Assembly (NCBI GenBank): GCA_013285505.1
Contig: CP053450.1
Span: forward strand, 124,001 to 188,000
DNA: 64,000 nt
Direction of reading: 5' to 3'
DNA from: Planctomycetota bacterium
GTDB lineage: Bacteria; Planctomycetota; Phycisphaerae; Phycisphaerales; UBA1924
Part shown: piece by piece, positions 29,190 to 39,235 of the stretch
Position numbering within the stretch: the stretch's first letter is position 1
How the letters are laid out: each line of letters opens with the position of its first letter
Position numbers and translations under genes: made by a program
The notes under the pieces: generated by a model
Database searches by the model: none
Told to the model about the DNA's origin: nothing
What the model saw: the letters and a program-made list of their open reading frames with translations, nothing else

Positions 29190-29514
29190 GGACACGGTGG
29201 ACCTCCAATGCCGGGCGTTCTGTGCACGGTAACACGGTCGGACCTGCAAATCGAGGTTCGCCGCCGGAACGGCCTTGAGCGAGAGCCGCAGATCGTGCGA
29301 ATTTTCTCGCGTGTCCGGAGTTTGGTTATCCCGCGTAAGGTGATTTGACGTATTGATTTAGGCCCAAAGGGGAGTTCGTGGACCCTATTGGAGTTTCCGC
29401 GCGCCGACCTCCGATATCAGAGGTGGACACGAGAGAGGGATCGGGGCCGGGGCCACCCGGCCACCAGATGATCACCGGGCCTGATGGCTCGATACTGTTC
29501 GGGAGGTGTGCGGA
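29190..29514. other. Intergenic region upstream of flgM (325 bp)
   Basis: No gene is seen. It separates the leftward secreted-protein gene from the rightward flgM gene. The stretch 29330-29375 is notably AT-rich (GTTATCCCGCGTAAGG, TTGACGTATTGATTTAGG) and could hold a promoter, but I could not match a sigma-28 or sigma-54 consensus. Confidence 0.45.
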
Positions 29515-29823
29515 ATGACAGACATTGGACCCATCGGTGGGGGGGCTTCGACGCACGGTGTGTCGCGGCCTCATGTTGAGGCGGAGGCGAGGGCCGCCGA
29601 ATCCAGACCGGGCGACCGCGCCCAGACCCGATCCGCGCGGCGTGGGGCCGACCGGGTCGAGGTCTCCAGAATCGCACGAGAGCTCTCGAGGATGCAGGAC
29701 CCGGTCCGCCAGGACCTGATCGACCGCGTGCGGTCGGAGATCGAATCGGGCACCTACGAGACCGAAGCCCGGCTCGACGGGGCGATCGACCGCCTGCTGA
29801 GCGACCTCGATCCCACGCTCTAA
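29515..29823 (+). CDS. flgM: Flagellar anti-sigma factor FlgM
   Basis: 102 residues. The acidic/disordered N-terminal half is followed by the FlgM C-terminal sigma-28-binding helices (ADRVEVSRIARELSRMQ and IDRVRSEIESGTYETEARLDGAIDRLL), ending at residue 102. FlgM holds the flagellar sigma factor inactive until the hook-basal body is complete. The ATG at 29515 is preceded by GGAGG. Its presence 2 kb from the nonulosonic acid and Maf genes supports a flagellar role for that locus. Intact, with its own terminator. Confidence 0.83.
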   Translation: MTDIGPIGGGASTHGVSRPHVEAEARAAESRPGDRAQTRSARRGADRVEVSRIARELSRMQDPVRQDLIDRVRSEIESGTYETEARLDGAIDRLLSDLDPTL

Positions 29824-29858
29824 TCCAGAGCCCTCACAGTTTCGTCTTCTTCGCCGGG

Positions 29859-29890
29859 GCCCGCTCTCACCGAGCGGGCTCTGTGTTTTT
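29859..29890 (+). terminator. Rho-independent terminator after flgM
   Basis: A perfect 8-bp stem GCCCGCTC / GAGCGGGC (29859-29866 and 29872-29879) with a 5-nt loop is followed by TCTGTG and TTTTT (29886-29890). Confidence 0.88.
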
Positions 29891-30096
29891 CGGACCCGGC
29901 GCGCGTCGATCCGGACCCCGGCTGCGGGCTCGCGGGACGCGCTGTCCCCGGGGGGCGCGTGCGTCGTGCGGGTCGTCCGGATCGCGCGGTTTTTGCGCGA
30001 TCCGGTCTCTGGTGACCTCTGGTGAGCGGATGTCGGGCCCGGCGATCCTCGCCGATGACGGTGCCACTCGATCCCCCCACGACCGGGAGACACCAG

Positions 30097-33000
30097 ATGC
30101 CGACAGCGCCGAATCACCTCGAACACCTCGAAGCCCGGGTCCTGCTCTCGAGCCCGGACCCGATCACCGACGACCACCCGCTGTGGGCCGTGCCGCAGGG
30201 CTCGGCGGTCATCGATGGTGAACTCAGCGACAACGAGTGGGGCGACGCGTTCCAGACCACCCGCACCCTGGCCTACAACGAGAAGGTCGTGGCGACGGTC
30301 TATCTGATGCACTCCGACGAGGGGCTGTACATGGGCGTCCGGGTGCTCGATGAGCACCTCTGGGCCGACGGCGGGGGCGACGGCGACGGGCAGCGTTGGC
30401 AGCTCGAGAACGACGACTCGATGCTCTTCTACTTCGATCAGGACCGTTCGCAGGACGAGTACTTCCAGGCAGACGACCGGGCGTTCGGCTTCAACATCGG
30501 CAACTTCGACGACCCGAAGAACGAGGCCGACGGGCCGGTCCGCCGGTACAAGTTCATCCAGGGCGACGGCGCGGGTGGCGCGCCGGATGTCGGGTTCTTC
30601 GGCGACGACTGGGGCCGCATCGTCGACAGCGGCGGCGACACCGACGACTACTTCCTGCCCACCGGCGCGATGTTCGCCACGCGGTACTGGGGCACGGTCA
30701 ACGACGACTCGGACACCGACACGGGCTGGACGAGCGAGGCGTTCATGCCGTGGGACGGGCTGAACATGAGTGCGCCGGCGCACGGTGAGTCGATCGGCAT
30801 GAACTTCGACATCATCCTCGACGACACCGGCGGCACGCGCGACACCGTCAACCGGCGGCACTCGTCGGAGAAGTGGGACGGTCCGTTCATCCCGGACGAT
30901 CACCTCGTCGGCTCGCACAGCAGCTACAACGCCTCGCAGCCCGGGATCAACGGGCCCGTCGGCTACGCCGAGGTCATGTTCATCGACACCACGGCCGAGT
31001 CGGTGCCGCCGGCGATCGCCGATCTCGCGGCGGCGGAGATCACGGGGTACAGCTCGCGCCTGCGCTTCACGTCCCCGGCGGCCACCAGCGCGGGTCTCGG
31101 GCACGTCAGCGAGTACCAGATCCGCTACTCGTCTACTTCGATCGACTCGGCGCAGGACTGGCTCAACGCCAGCGTGTTCGAGAACCGGTATCTGCCCCGC
31201 CCGGCCGGGCTCTCCGAAGATGTGCGCTTGATCGGGCTCGAACCGTCGACGACGTACCACGTCGCGATCCGCGCCGTGGATGCCGCGGGGAATGTCTCGC
31301 CGATGGCGACCACGACGTTCAGCACGCAGTCTGTCACGCAGGACACCAGCAACGGCATGCGTGTCGTGCCGTCGCCGCTGGGCCGGTTGCTCGTGACCGA
31401 GGCCGGCGACCCGTTCCTGTCGGTGGGCGACCACCTCGGCCTGAGCTGGGCGTACACGCGGCAGCTCTTCCCGGGCGATGTGTGGGACCCGGGCAACAAC
31501 ATCTTCCAGAACTTCTACGAGAACGAGCCGATCGAGGGCCCGGTCGCGCCGTACTTCGACGAGCTCGAGGCCCAGGGCGTCAACACGATGCGGGTGTTCA
31601 TCGAGCAGCCGTTCGCGCCGGAGGCCCCGAACCTGCCCAACGACCCGCGCGGCAGCTTCTGGCTCGAACACCACGCGGGGGTCTACAACGACGACATGCA
31701 CGCGTTCCTCGACAACGTGCTCGCCGAGGCGGACTCGCGCGGGATGTACGTCGTCCTGTCCGCGTTCTCGACGTACTACTACCGCGACGGGTTCGGCATC
31801 GACGGCCCCTGGTCCATGCTGCACGGCGGCCCGCTCACCGACATCGACAACTTCTTCCAGACGCCCGGCACGCTGCAGATCGCCAAGGACCGCATGGACG
31901 AGGTGGCCGGCTGGGTCCAGGACAGCCCGTACGCCTCGCGGGTGATCGGCTACGAGATCATCAACGAATGGAATGCGCGCGCATGGACCAGCAACGCCGA
32001 GGGCGAGCTGACCTCCGACTCGGCGACCGAGATGATCCGGCGGGCCCAGTGGATCGGCGAGCTGGCGCGGCACGTGCGCACCGTCGATCCGCAGCGGCTG
32101 ATCATCAACCCGCCGGTGCTCGAGGACATCCGCGGCGCGATCGCCCGGTCCACGCTCTACAGCCGCGACTTCGATCTGGTGATGCCGCACCTCTACACGC
32201 TGGCCAACGAGGAGCCGATCAACAACCCGTCGAGCGACCGCGCGATCGGCGCGGCGGTCGAGCAGGCCCGCGTCACGGCGTACTGGATGCACCTGGCCGA
32301 GGACCGCCGCCCGATCATGAACGGCGAGTGGGGCACCGTCCGCCGCCTGTGGCCGACAGGGCAGACCTACTACACCGATCAGGACTATCTGTGGGGCACG
32401 CCGGCCTCGAGCCCGTCGTTCACGCTCGCCGAGGACGAGGCGATCTTCAGCGCGGTGCTGTGGTCGGGCATCGCCACGGGCCAGCCCGGCACGCCGATGC
32501 GGATGGCCTCAGAAAACCTCGACTTCATCACGGGCGTCAACCGCAACGACCGCACGCTCAAGCAGGGCTACATCCTCACCGACAACATGCGCGCCGTCCA
32601 GCGGCTCATCGCCGACTGGCGCGACACCACCTCCATCGGCTTTGACTGGATGACCTACGCGCCGGATCCGCTCAGCGGGCGGGCGTTCGCCACCTCGGTC
32701 TCGGGCCACACACTCTTTGCCTCCGGCGGCTCCGACGGGGCCCAGGGTGTCGTCTACGTCCAGCAGGACACCGACGCCCGCAGCGGCACCGTCTCCGACG
32801 GCACGCTCTGGCTGGCCGGGCTGGACAAGGACTCGCTCTTCGACATCGAGATCTGGAGCACCGAGATCGGCACGACCGCGCCGATGCGCGTGCTGCGGAA
32901 CCGCTACAGCGGCGATGGCACGCTCACGATCAGCCTGCCGGCGTTCGATGGCAGCGTCGTGGTGCGGTTCCGCACCGACAGCACGCTGGGCACGTTCGAG

Positions 33001-34064
33001 GAGATCGCCGCGATCAAGGCCGGCAACAAGACCGTGTCGTTCTCGCTGGGGCTCGATCGCCAGCCGGTCGCCACGATCTTTGATAGTGCCACGCAGACCA
33101 CCACCACCGTCGATATCGCCTCGCTCGTCGGCTTCCGAGGCCGGGCCGTGGACCTTGTGCCCTACCGCACCAACGACGGCATCGTGCACCTTGCGCTGAC
33201 CAACGAGAAGCACCACCTCTGGGTGATCCACGGCGACCTGTCTACCAACACGTGGACAGCACGCGATCTCACCGCCGGCATCGGCGCACCGGGCATCACC
33301 GGCGACCTGACCGTGTACCAGCCCAACTGGGGCTCGATCCACATCGGCGGGCTCGATGTCCGGGGCCACGCGGTCAACTACTGGTGGTCGCCGGGCCTGA
33401 GCGACTGGGAGTTCTCCGACCTCACCGCCATTCTCGACGGACCGACCATGAGCGGCGGGCTGACCAGCTGGGTCGCGCCGTGGGGCGCGCTCAACCTCGC
33501 GGGGCTGAACGACTCCGGCGAGATCGTCGTCTACTGGTGGGTCCCCGGCATGTCGAGTTGGGCGAATCTCAACATGACCAGCCGCTTCGACGGGCCGGCC
33601 CTCGACGGCCAGCTCGCGGCCTTCGTCACGCCCTGGGGCGCGATGAACATCCTCGGCCTCAACGACGCCGGCAACGCCGTGGCCTACTGGTGGGTGCCCG
33701 GTGCCTCAAGCTGGATCATCTCGGACCTCACCGCCATCACGTCAACCTCTTCCTTCGCCGAGGGCCTCTCGACCACGCTCTCGACCGACGGCGGGATCAA
33801 CGTCTTCGGGCTCGACGCCGACGACCGGCTGAACGTGCTGCGGTGGACACCGGCCAGCGGACGCTGGAACGACACCAACATCACCACGTCGGTCGAAGCG
33901 CCGTCGGTCGATTTCCCCGTTGGCGCGCCGCCTCGGCGGGGAGCCACCTGACGGTGCTCGCCCGCAGCACGAGCGCGAACGCGAGACTCCTGCTCCACAC
34001 ACTCGACCTGGACAACCGGCAGTGGGGCTGGGACTACGTCTCGGCGATGGACGACGCGGCCTGA
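30097..34064 (+). CDS. Giant secreted glycoside hydrolase-like protein with WWVPG tandem repeats, frame broken once
   Basis: About 1,320 residues once joined. The N-terminus MPTAPNHLEHLEARVLLSS is the planctomycete LEPRxLLS-type segment. Then: a CBM9/DOMON-like domain (~30-300: IDGELSDNEWGDAF, LYMGVRVLDEHLWADG), a fibronectin III domain (~310-415), and a (beta/alpha)8 hydrolase of GH5 style (~430-860) with acid/base Glu624 in IINEWNA and a nucleophile candidate Glu744 in MNGEWG. The C-terminus from ~1000 has five or six ~52-residue repeats around GLNDxGxxVxYWWVPGxSxW. At 33921-33928 GGCGCGCC probably stands for GGCGCC; without the correction the frame stops at 33951, with it the repeat continues to 34064. 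The substrate is unknown, probably polysaccharide. Confidence 0.8.
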
Positions 34065-35056
34065 GCGCCCTCGGGGGTGCCCAGGCGGTCGATCGCGAGC
34101 ATCGCCGCGCCGACGAGCCCGGCGTCGTCGAGCAGGGCGCTGGCGACGACCTCGACGTCCTTGCATTTGGCGGGGAAGGCGATCTCGCGGGTGGCCTTGC
34201 GCACCCGTTCGACGAACGGGTCGCCGATCGCCTCGGTCAGCCCGCCGCCGAGGACGACCTTCTCGAGGCTGAGCAGCGTGACGATGCCGCCGATCGAGCC
34301 GCCGAGCAGGTCGGCCGCGTCGTCGATGACCTCGCGAGTGAGCTCGTCGCCGTCGTGGTAGGCGGTAGCGAGGGCCTTGCTCTTGACGCGCTCGTAGCGC
34401 TCGTTGGTGATCTCGCTGAGGCTTGATTCGCGGTTGGCCATGATCAGCCGCACGATGCGCGTCACGACCGTGGAGCGGGAGCAGTTGTGCTCCAGCGACC
34501 GGGTGCCGGGGGGGTTGCGCGGGAACAGCAGCATGTGGCCGATCTCGCCGGCGGTGAGGAAGTGCCCGCGGTAGAGCTGGCCGTTGAGGATGAGCGCCCC
34601 GCCGATGCCGGTGCCGACCCAGACGCCGAGCACTTCCTTTGCGCCCTGGGCCGAGCCCAGCACCCACTCGCCGTAGACCGCCGCGTTGACGTCGTTGTCC
34701 ACGACGGTCGGCACGCCGAACCGCTCGGTCAGGATCTTGGCCAGCGGCACATCGGTCCAGCGCAGGTTGACCGCCTCAAGCACCGTTCCGGTGTGAGGGT
34801 CGATCGCCCCGGGGGCGCCGATGCCGACGGCGCCGAGGTCGCTGAGCTTGACGTCGGCGTCTTCGCAGGCACGCTCGACGGCCTTGAACAGCCGGTCGAT
34901 GACCTCGTCGAACCCCTCCGCGGCCTTGGTCTTCTGCCGGTACTGCCCGAGGATCGCTCCCTCGGCACCGACCTCGCGGGCGTCGGGGCGGACCACGCCC
35001 ACCTGCATGTTCGTGCCGCCGAGATCGATCCCGACAATCGGCCGTTGCGTCTGCAT
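34034..35056 (-). CDS. ROK family sugar kinase (glucokinase-like)
   Basis: 340 residues, intact. IVGIDLGGTNMQVG (residues 8-21) is the ATP phosphate-1 loop, GIGAPGAID the ROK sugar loop, VDNDVNAAVYGEW with catalytic Asp, and GTGIGGALILNGQLYRGH the phosphate-2 region. It likely phosphorylates glucose or a related hexose. The usual ROK zinc motif after GH (CxCGxxGCxE) is absent; the same place reads LEHNCSRS, so the zinc site is lost or altered. The stop is 31 bp inside the 3' end of the convergent hydrolase gene if that gene's frame is corrected. Confidence 0.88.
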   Translation of the reverse strand: MQTQRPIVGIDLGGTNMQVGVVRPDAREVGAEGAILGQYRQKTKAAEGFDEVIDRLFKAVERACEDADVKLSDLGAVGIGAPGAIDPHTGTVLEAVNLRWTDVPLAKILTERFGVPTVVDNDVNAAVYGEWVLGSAQGAKEVLGVWVGTGIGGALILNGQLYRGHFLTAGEIGHMLLFPRNPPGTRSLEHNCSRSTVVTRIVRLIMANRESSLSEITNERYERVKSKALATAYHDGDELTREVIDDAADLLGGSIGGIVTLLSLEKVVLGGGLTEAIGDPFVERVRKATREIAFPAKCKDVEVVASALLDDAGLVGAAMLAIDRLGTPEGAQAASSIAET

Positions 35057-35116
35057 CGCCTGCTCCCTGAAGTGTGGACCCGCGTCCGTGTGCCTCTGAC
35101 AGGCGAGTGTACCCGT

Positions 35117-36046
35117 TCAGATGAGCCGGGTGGCGAGTGCTGCGAGCCCGGGCACCTGCGCGCGCAGACGCTCGGCCATCGGCACCGCCGCCCCGGGCTC
35201 GACGATCGCGAACATCGCGCTGCCGCTGCCGGTGATGTGGACTTCCTCGCCGAGCACCTCGCGCGCGCATTCTGAGCGAGGTCAGTTCGGGTTGCACCGC
35301 ACAGGCTGGCTCGGCCAGGTCATTCCAGAGCCGCCGAAGGGTCCACCGTGCCGCGTCGGGCGAGCGTTTCGATCCGTTCGGCCTTGAGCGTGCCGCCGTG
35401 CCCGGCGGCGACCGCCTCGTCGAAGGCCCGGTAGACCGAACCGGTCGCGCAGCCGAAGGCGGGCACCATGAGGACCAGTTCTCCCGCAGCACGGAGCGTG
35501 CGCTCGATGGCCTCGCCGAAGCCCCCCACCACCGCCGGACCCGGTGCGTCGCTGCCGGTGCCCGGTGTATCCACAAAGAAGGGCACATCGCTGCCCAGTG
35601 TCGCGCCGAGCGTTTGCAGCACATCGACGCCCAGCCCCAGGCCCCAGGCCTGATTGACTGCCAGAAGCGTCGCTCCCGCGTCGGCCGAGCCGCCGCCGAG
35701 GCCGGCGCCGGTGGGGATCCGCTTGGTGAGCACCAGACGGGTGGGCAGCGGTCTGCCGACGTGGGCCTCGACCGCCCGCAGCGCCCCGCCAGGCGAGGTC
35801 CCGCTCCGGCGGCCAGTCGATGACACCGGGCCTGATCGCGTCGGGGGCCCAGCGTGCGCTCCAGGTCGAGACGGCGTCGGGCGACTCGGCCAGAGGCTCG
35901 ATGAGCACGTCGTCGGCCAACTCGATCGCGTGCATCCAGGTGCTGATCCGGTGCCAGCCGGCCCGTGGGCCGCCGGCGGGCTCGGGCCCGGCGAGGGAGA
36001 GGGCGAGATTGATCTTGGCGTGGGCCCTGAGCCGGACGGTCTGCAT
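35117..36046 (-). CDS. ispE: 4-diphosphocytidyl-2-C-methyl-D-erythritol kinase IspE, frame broken three times
   Basis: GHMP kinase of the MEP isoprenoid pathway. VRLRAHAKINLAL is the N-terminal substrate motif, RIPTGAGLGGGSADAGATL the ATP-binding GHMP motif, LGSDVPFF the next block and VHITGSGSAMFAI the C-terminal GHMP motif. Breaks are near 35794 (+1, GGGGCGCTG), 35331 (+1, TCGGCGGCTC for TCGGCGCTC) and 35268-35275 (in GCGCGCGCG). Removing them gives about 309 residues, normal for IspE. All motif residues are present, so decay is unlikely for this essential enzyme. ATG 36046. Confidence 0.9.
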
Positions 36047-36081
36047 GCCCACGACCTTATCATGCTCTGGAGGTCCCGCCC

Positions 36082-37236
36082 ATGAACGTCCATCATCTCA
36101 CCGCCGCCATGGACCGCATCGCCCCGCTCCGGTACGCCGAGCCCTGGGACAAAGTGGGGCTGCAGGTCGGCTCGCAGGACGCCCCGCTCGGGGGCCCCGT
36201 GCTGCTGACGATCGACCTGACCGAGCGGGTGATCGCCGAGGCGGTCGCGATGGGTGCCAGCGCGATCGTCAGCTACCACCCGCCGATCTTCAGCCCGCTC
36301 GACGCGGTGACGGACGCGTCGCCCAAGCAGCGGATCATCCTGCGGGCCGCGCGGGCGGGGATCGCGATCTATTCACCCCACACCGCGCTCGACGCGGCCC
36401 CCGGGGGCGTGACCGACTGGCTCTGCGAAGGGCTCAGCGGGAGCACGACCAAGGGCAAGATCGCCGGCGACTGCCGTGCCCTGCAGCCGCACGCCGAGCC
36501 CGCGACCAACAGCGTGCCCAGCGCCAAGATCGTCACCTTCATCCCCGAAACCCACGTGGAGCAGGCCCGCAACGCCCTCGCGACGGCCGGGGCCGGCCGC
36601 ATCGGCCACTACACCCTCTGCTCGTTCGAGGCCGAGGGCATGGGCACCTTCCTCGGCTCGGCCGAAAGCTCGCCGGCGGTCGGCGAGCGGGAGCAGCTCG
36701 AGCACGTGCCCGAGCGGCGGCTCGAGATGGTCTGCGCGCCAAGCCTGCGGTCGCCCTGGGCGCTCGAGACCCTCCGCCGCTTCCATCCCTATGAAGAGCC
36801 CGCGATCGACGTCTATGAGTTGGAGCCGCAGCCGATGCGGCACATCGGCGCAGGCCGGCGTCTGGTGCTCGACCGCCCGGCCACGCCGCGTGAGCTGGGC
36901 GAGCGGCTCCGCACCTTCCTCTGCAACGCCCGCGTGCAGCTGGGTCTTCTCGACGACAAGAACACGCCCGTCGAGACTATCGGCGTGGTGCCCGGCGCGG
37001 GCGAGTCGCTCGCCTCGCTCGCGGCACACGAGGGGTGCGAGCTCTTCGTCACCGGCGAGATGCGCCACCACAGCGTGCTCGCGGCGCTGCACGAGGGCGT
37101 CCACGTGCTGCTGGCCGGCCACACCAACACCGAGCGCGGGTATCTCTCGAGACTCGCGGCCAGACTCGCCGACGCGCTGCCCGGGCTCGATGTGCGGCTG
37201 GCCGAGAGCGATCGCGACCCGTTGGTCGTGCTCTAG
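36082..37236 (+). CDS. NIF3-like dinuclear metal-centre protein
   Basis: 384 residues, the longer YqfO-type form with a ~120-residue insert (TFIPETHVEQARNAL to HPYEEPAIDVYEL) between the two conserved halves. Metal ligands are visible in SAIVSYHPPIF, IYSPHTALDAAPGG and ELFVTGEMRHHSVLAA..LLAGHTNTERG. The family is nearly universal, forms hexamers with a di-metal site and has been proposed as a GTP cyclohydrolase-like or hydrolase protein, but its role is unsettled. ATG at 36082 follows a GGAGG site, divergent from ispE by 35 bp. Intact. Confidence 0.9.
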   Translation: MNVHHLTAAMDRIAPLRYAEPWDKVGLQVGSQDAPLGGPVLLTIDLTERVIAEAVAMGASAIVSYHPPIFSPLDAVTDASPKQRIILRAARAGIAIYSPHTALDAAPGGVTDWLCEGLSGSTTKGKIAGDCRALQPHAEPATNSVPSAKIVTFIPETHVEQARNALATAGAGRIGHYTLCSFEAEGMGTFLGSAESSPAVGEREQLEHVPERRLEMVCAPSLRSPWALETLRRFHPYEEPAIDVYELEPQPMRHIGAGRRLVLDRPATPRELGERLRTFLCNARVQLGLLDDKNTPVETIGVVPGAGESLASLAAHEGCELFVTGEMRHHSVLAALHEGVHVLLAGHTNTERGYLSRLAARLADALPGLDVRLAESDRDPLVVL

Positions 37237-37276
37237 CGAGCACCGGCCGGACCACGCTGCACCCGCAAGATACGGC

Positions 37277-38792
37277 TCAGCCGCCGGTCCCCTCGTCCAC
37301 CGGCATCGTGATCACCAGCGAGACGTCATCGACATACCCGTCGTTGCCGGAGCCCGACGCCCGCACGCACTCGATCTCGACCTCGGCCCACCGCGCCATG
37401 CTTGGCGGCGTGCCGGTGCTCTCGCGCCGGATAAGACCGGTCGCGCCCCTCGCGCTCTGCCGCCGTCACCGGCGCGAGCATCGAGACGCCGAGCAGGTTG
37501 TCCTCGTCATCGACCCAGCGCACGCGGACCGCAGCCGTGTCGTCCTGATCGGCGTAGCCGCCGAGGTAGGCCGAGAGCGTGAAGACCGCCTCGGTGGAGT
37601 CGATCGCCTGGCTCAGCGGCATGAGGTCGATCCGCTGGGTCGCGACGGTCACGCCGTTGGCCCCGCCGCAGAAGAAGTTGTCGCCGCGTTCGACCGGCCC
37701 CGGATCGGTCGCGCCCGGGTAGCCCTCGGGCGAGCCGTACCCGACAACGGTGACGCCGTAGGGCCCGGGGTTGAGCCACCCGGCGATGTTTTGGTGCATG
37801 TGCTGATCGGGCATGCCGCGGTCGAGCTCGGCCCCGCCATTGAAGACGAGGTTGCGGCCGAGCTCGGCCTCGACCGACTCGGGGAACTCCAGCCCGATCA
37901 CGCGCCCGTCGAGCCCCATCTCGGGCGAGATCGGCACGCCCATGTGGTAGAGCGCCGTGGTCACGCCGTCCACGTTCCGCGGCGTAGGGAAGGCCGGCAT
38001 CCGCAGCACGTCACGCCCGCTCACCAGGAACGGGATCGTCCGCTTCTCCGGCGTGTTGCCCGAGTGGCCCTTGTCCATCGAGCCGCCGTGGTCGGTCGTG
38101 AGGATCACCAGCCAGTTCTCGTCGAGGATCTCCGGCCTCGTCCGCATCGCCTCCAGCACCTGGCCGACCAGCCCGTCGGCGACCGTGATCGCGTGGAGAT
38201 AGTCGTACTGCTCCGGGTGGAAGCCGTGCGCGTGCCCGGCGTTGTCCACATCGGCGATGTACAGGAACATCGCGTCGATGTCGGTGTCGGGGTGGTCGGG
38301 GTGCGTGCCGGCGAGCAGCGCCGCGGCGTCCGCGGCCGCCTTGGCGTCGCCGTCTTCGGAGTACTCGTGGAAGATGTCGATGTCGGCGCCCGTCGGCTGG
38401 AACTTGTAGATCGCGTCCCACGTGGTGATGCGGACTGTGTTCCAGTCCGGGTTGTGCCGCTCGAGCCACTCGAAGAGGTCGGGGTAGTGCTCCAGCGAGG
38501 TGCCCCGGTAGTCGTTCGTGGTGACGGTGTGTTTGTCGCGGTGGACGCCGTGGAGGATGGTGGACCAGTTGGGCCCGCTGAAGGTGAGGTCCTCGCACCG
38601 GGCGTCGGTCGCGAGCATGCCGCGTTCGATGAGCGAGTCGATCGCCGGCGTGTCGGCCGCGAGCAGCGCGTCGGGACGGAGGCCGTCGATACCGATGTAG
38701 AGGACCTTGGGAGCACCCTGTGCCGCACACGGGGCGGCCAGCGCCGCCGAGGCCACGAGCACAGACAGGGACACGAGCGGTTGGGCGGGCAT
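37277..38792 (-). CDS. Secreted alkaline-phosphatase-superfamily phosphodiesterase, frame broken once
   Basis: A signal peptide (VSLSVLVASAALAAPCAAQ) precedes a type I phosphodiesterase/nucleotide pyrophosphatase domain. VLYIGIDGLRPDAL binds metal; FSGPNWSTILHG near 71-82 holds the nucleophile; ADVDNAGHAHG and LTTDHGGSMDKGH bring the remaining metal ligands. The last ~170 residues form a beta-sandwich-like domain (NGGAELDRG to EIECVRASGSG). The final part is in another frame: at ~37447 the coding strand GAGGGGCGCGACC has one G too many. Corrected length is about 504 residues, ending at 37277. ATG 38792. Confidence 0.87.
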
Positions 38793-39235
38793 GGACGATC
38801 CTCTTCTGGTTCGGGGGCACTGTGTCGCGGAGTGGAGATCGACCCGCGAGCCCCTCGCGGGTTCCTCAAGGCACGCAGGACGACGTGCCCAGACTATCGG
38901 GGCCGCCCCGTTCCGGGTCATTCCCATGGTTTGTACTTGATTCGCAAAGAATGGCCTCCAGAAATCCGGCCTCCGGGCAACCCCTGCCTTGACGCCGCAC
39001 CCAGCTTGCGGGACACTCTGCCCCCGGCCGGGCCTCCCGGATCCGGGGCCGCCGGCCAGGCGTATGGCCGGTCGGGGGCCGACGGTGGGTCGGCCGGGGT
39101 GCGGCAGTGCGCCCCTACGCTCTCGGCGACGTGCCGAGCGGCGCGATCACTCGCGGTAGAGACGGTGGCCAGAGGCCCCGGCTGCGAACCACTAGGGCGG
39201 CGAATCAAGACTCGGTCTGAAGCGGAGAGTGCACG
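38793..39235. other. Intergenic region between divergent genes (443 bp)
   Basis: No gene is supported. It contains a 12-bp palindrome CCCGGATCCGGG at 39036-39047 and an AT-richer spot near 38930-38952 (GTTTGTACTTGATTCGCAAAG) that may belong to a promoter for either flanking gene. Nothing else was recognised. Confidence 0.45.

Noticed and set aside
29330..29400. Sigma-28 or sigma-54 promoter for flgM
   Set aside because: No GCCGATAA-type or GG-N10-GC-type match was found at proper spacing; only general AT-richness is visible.
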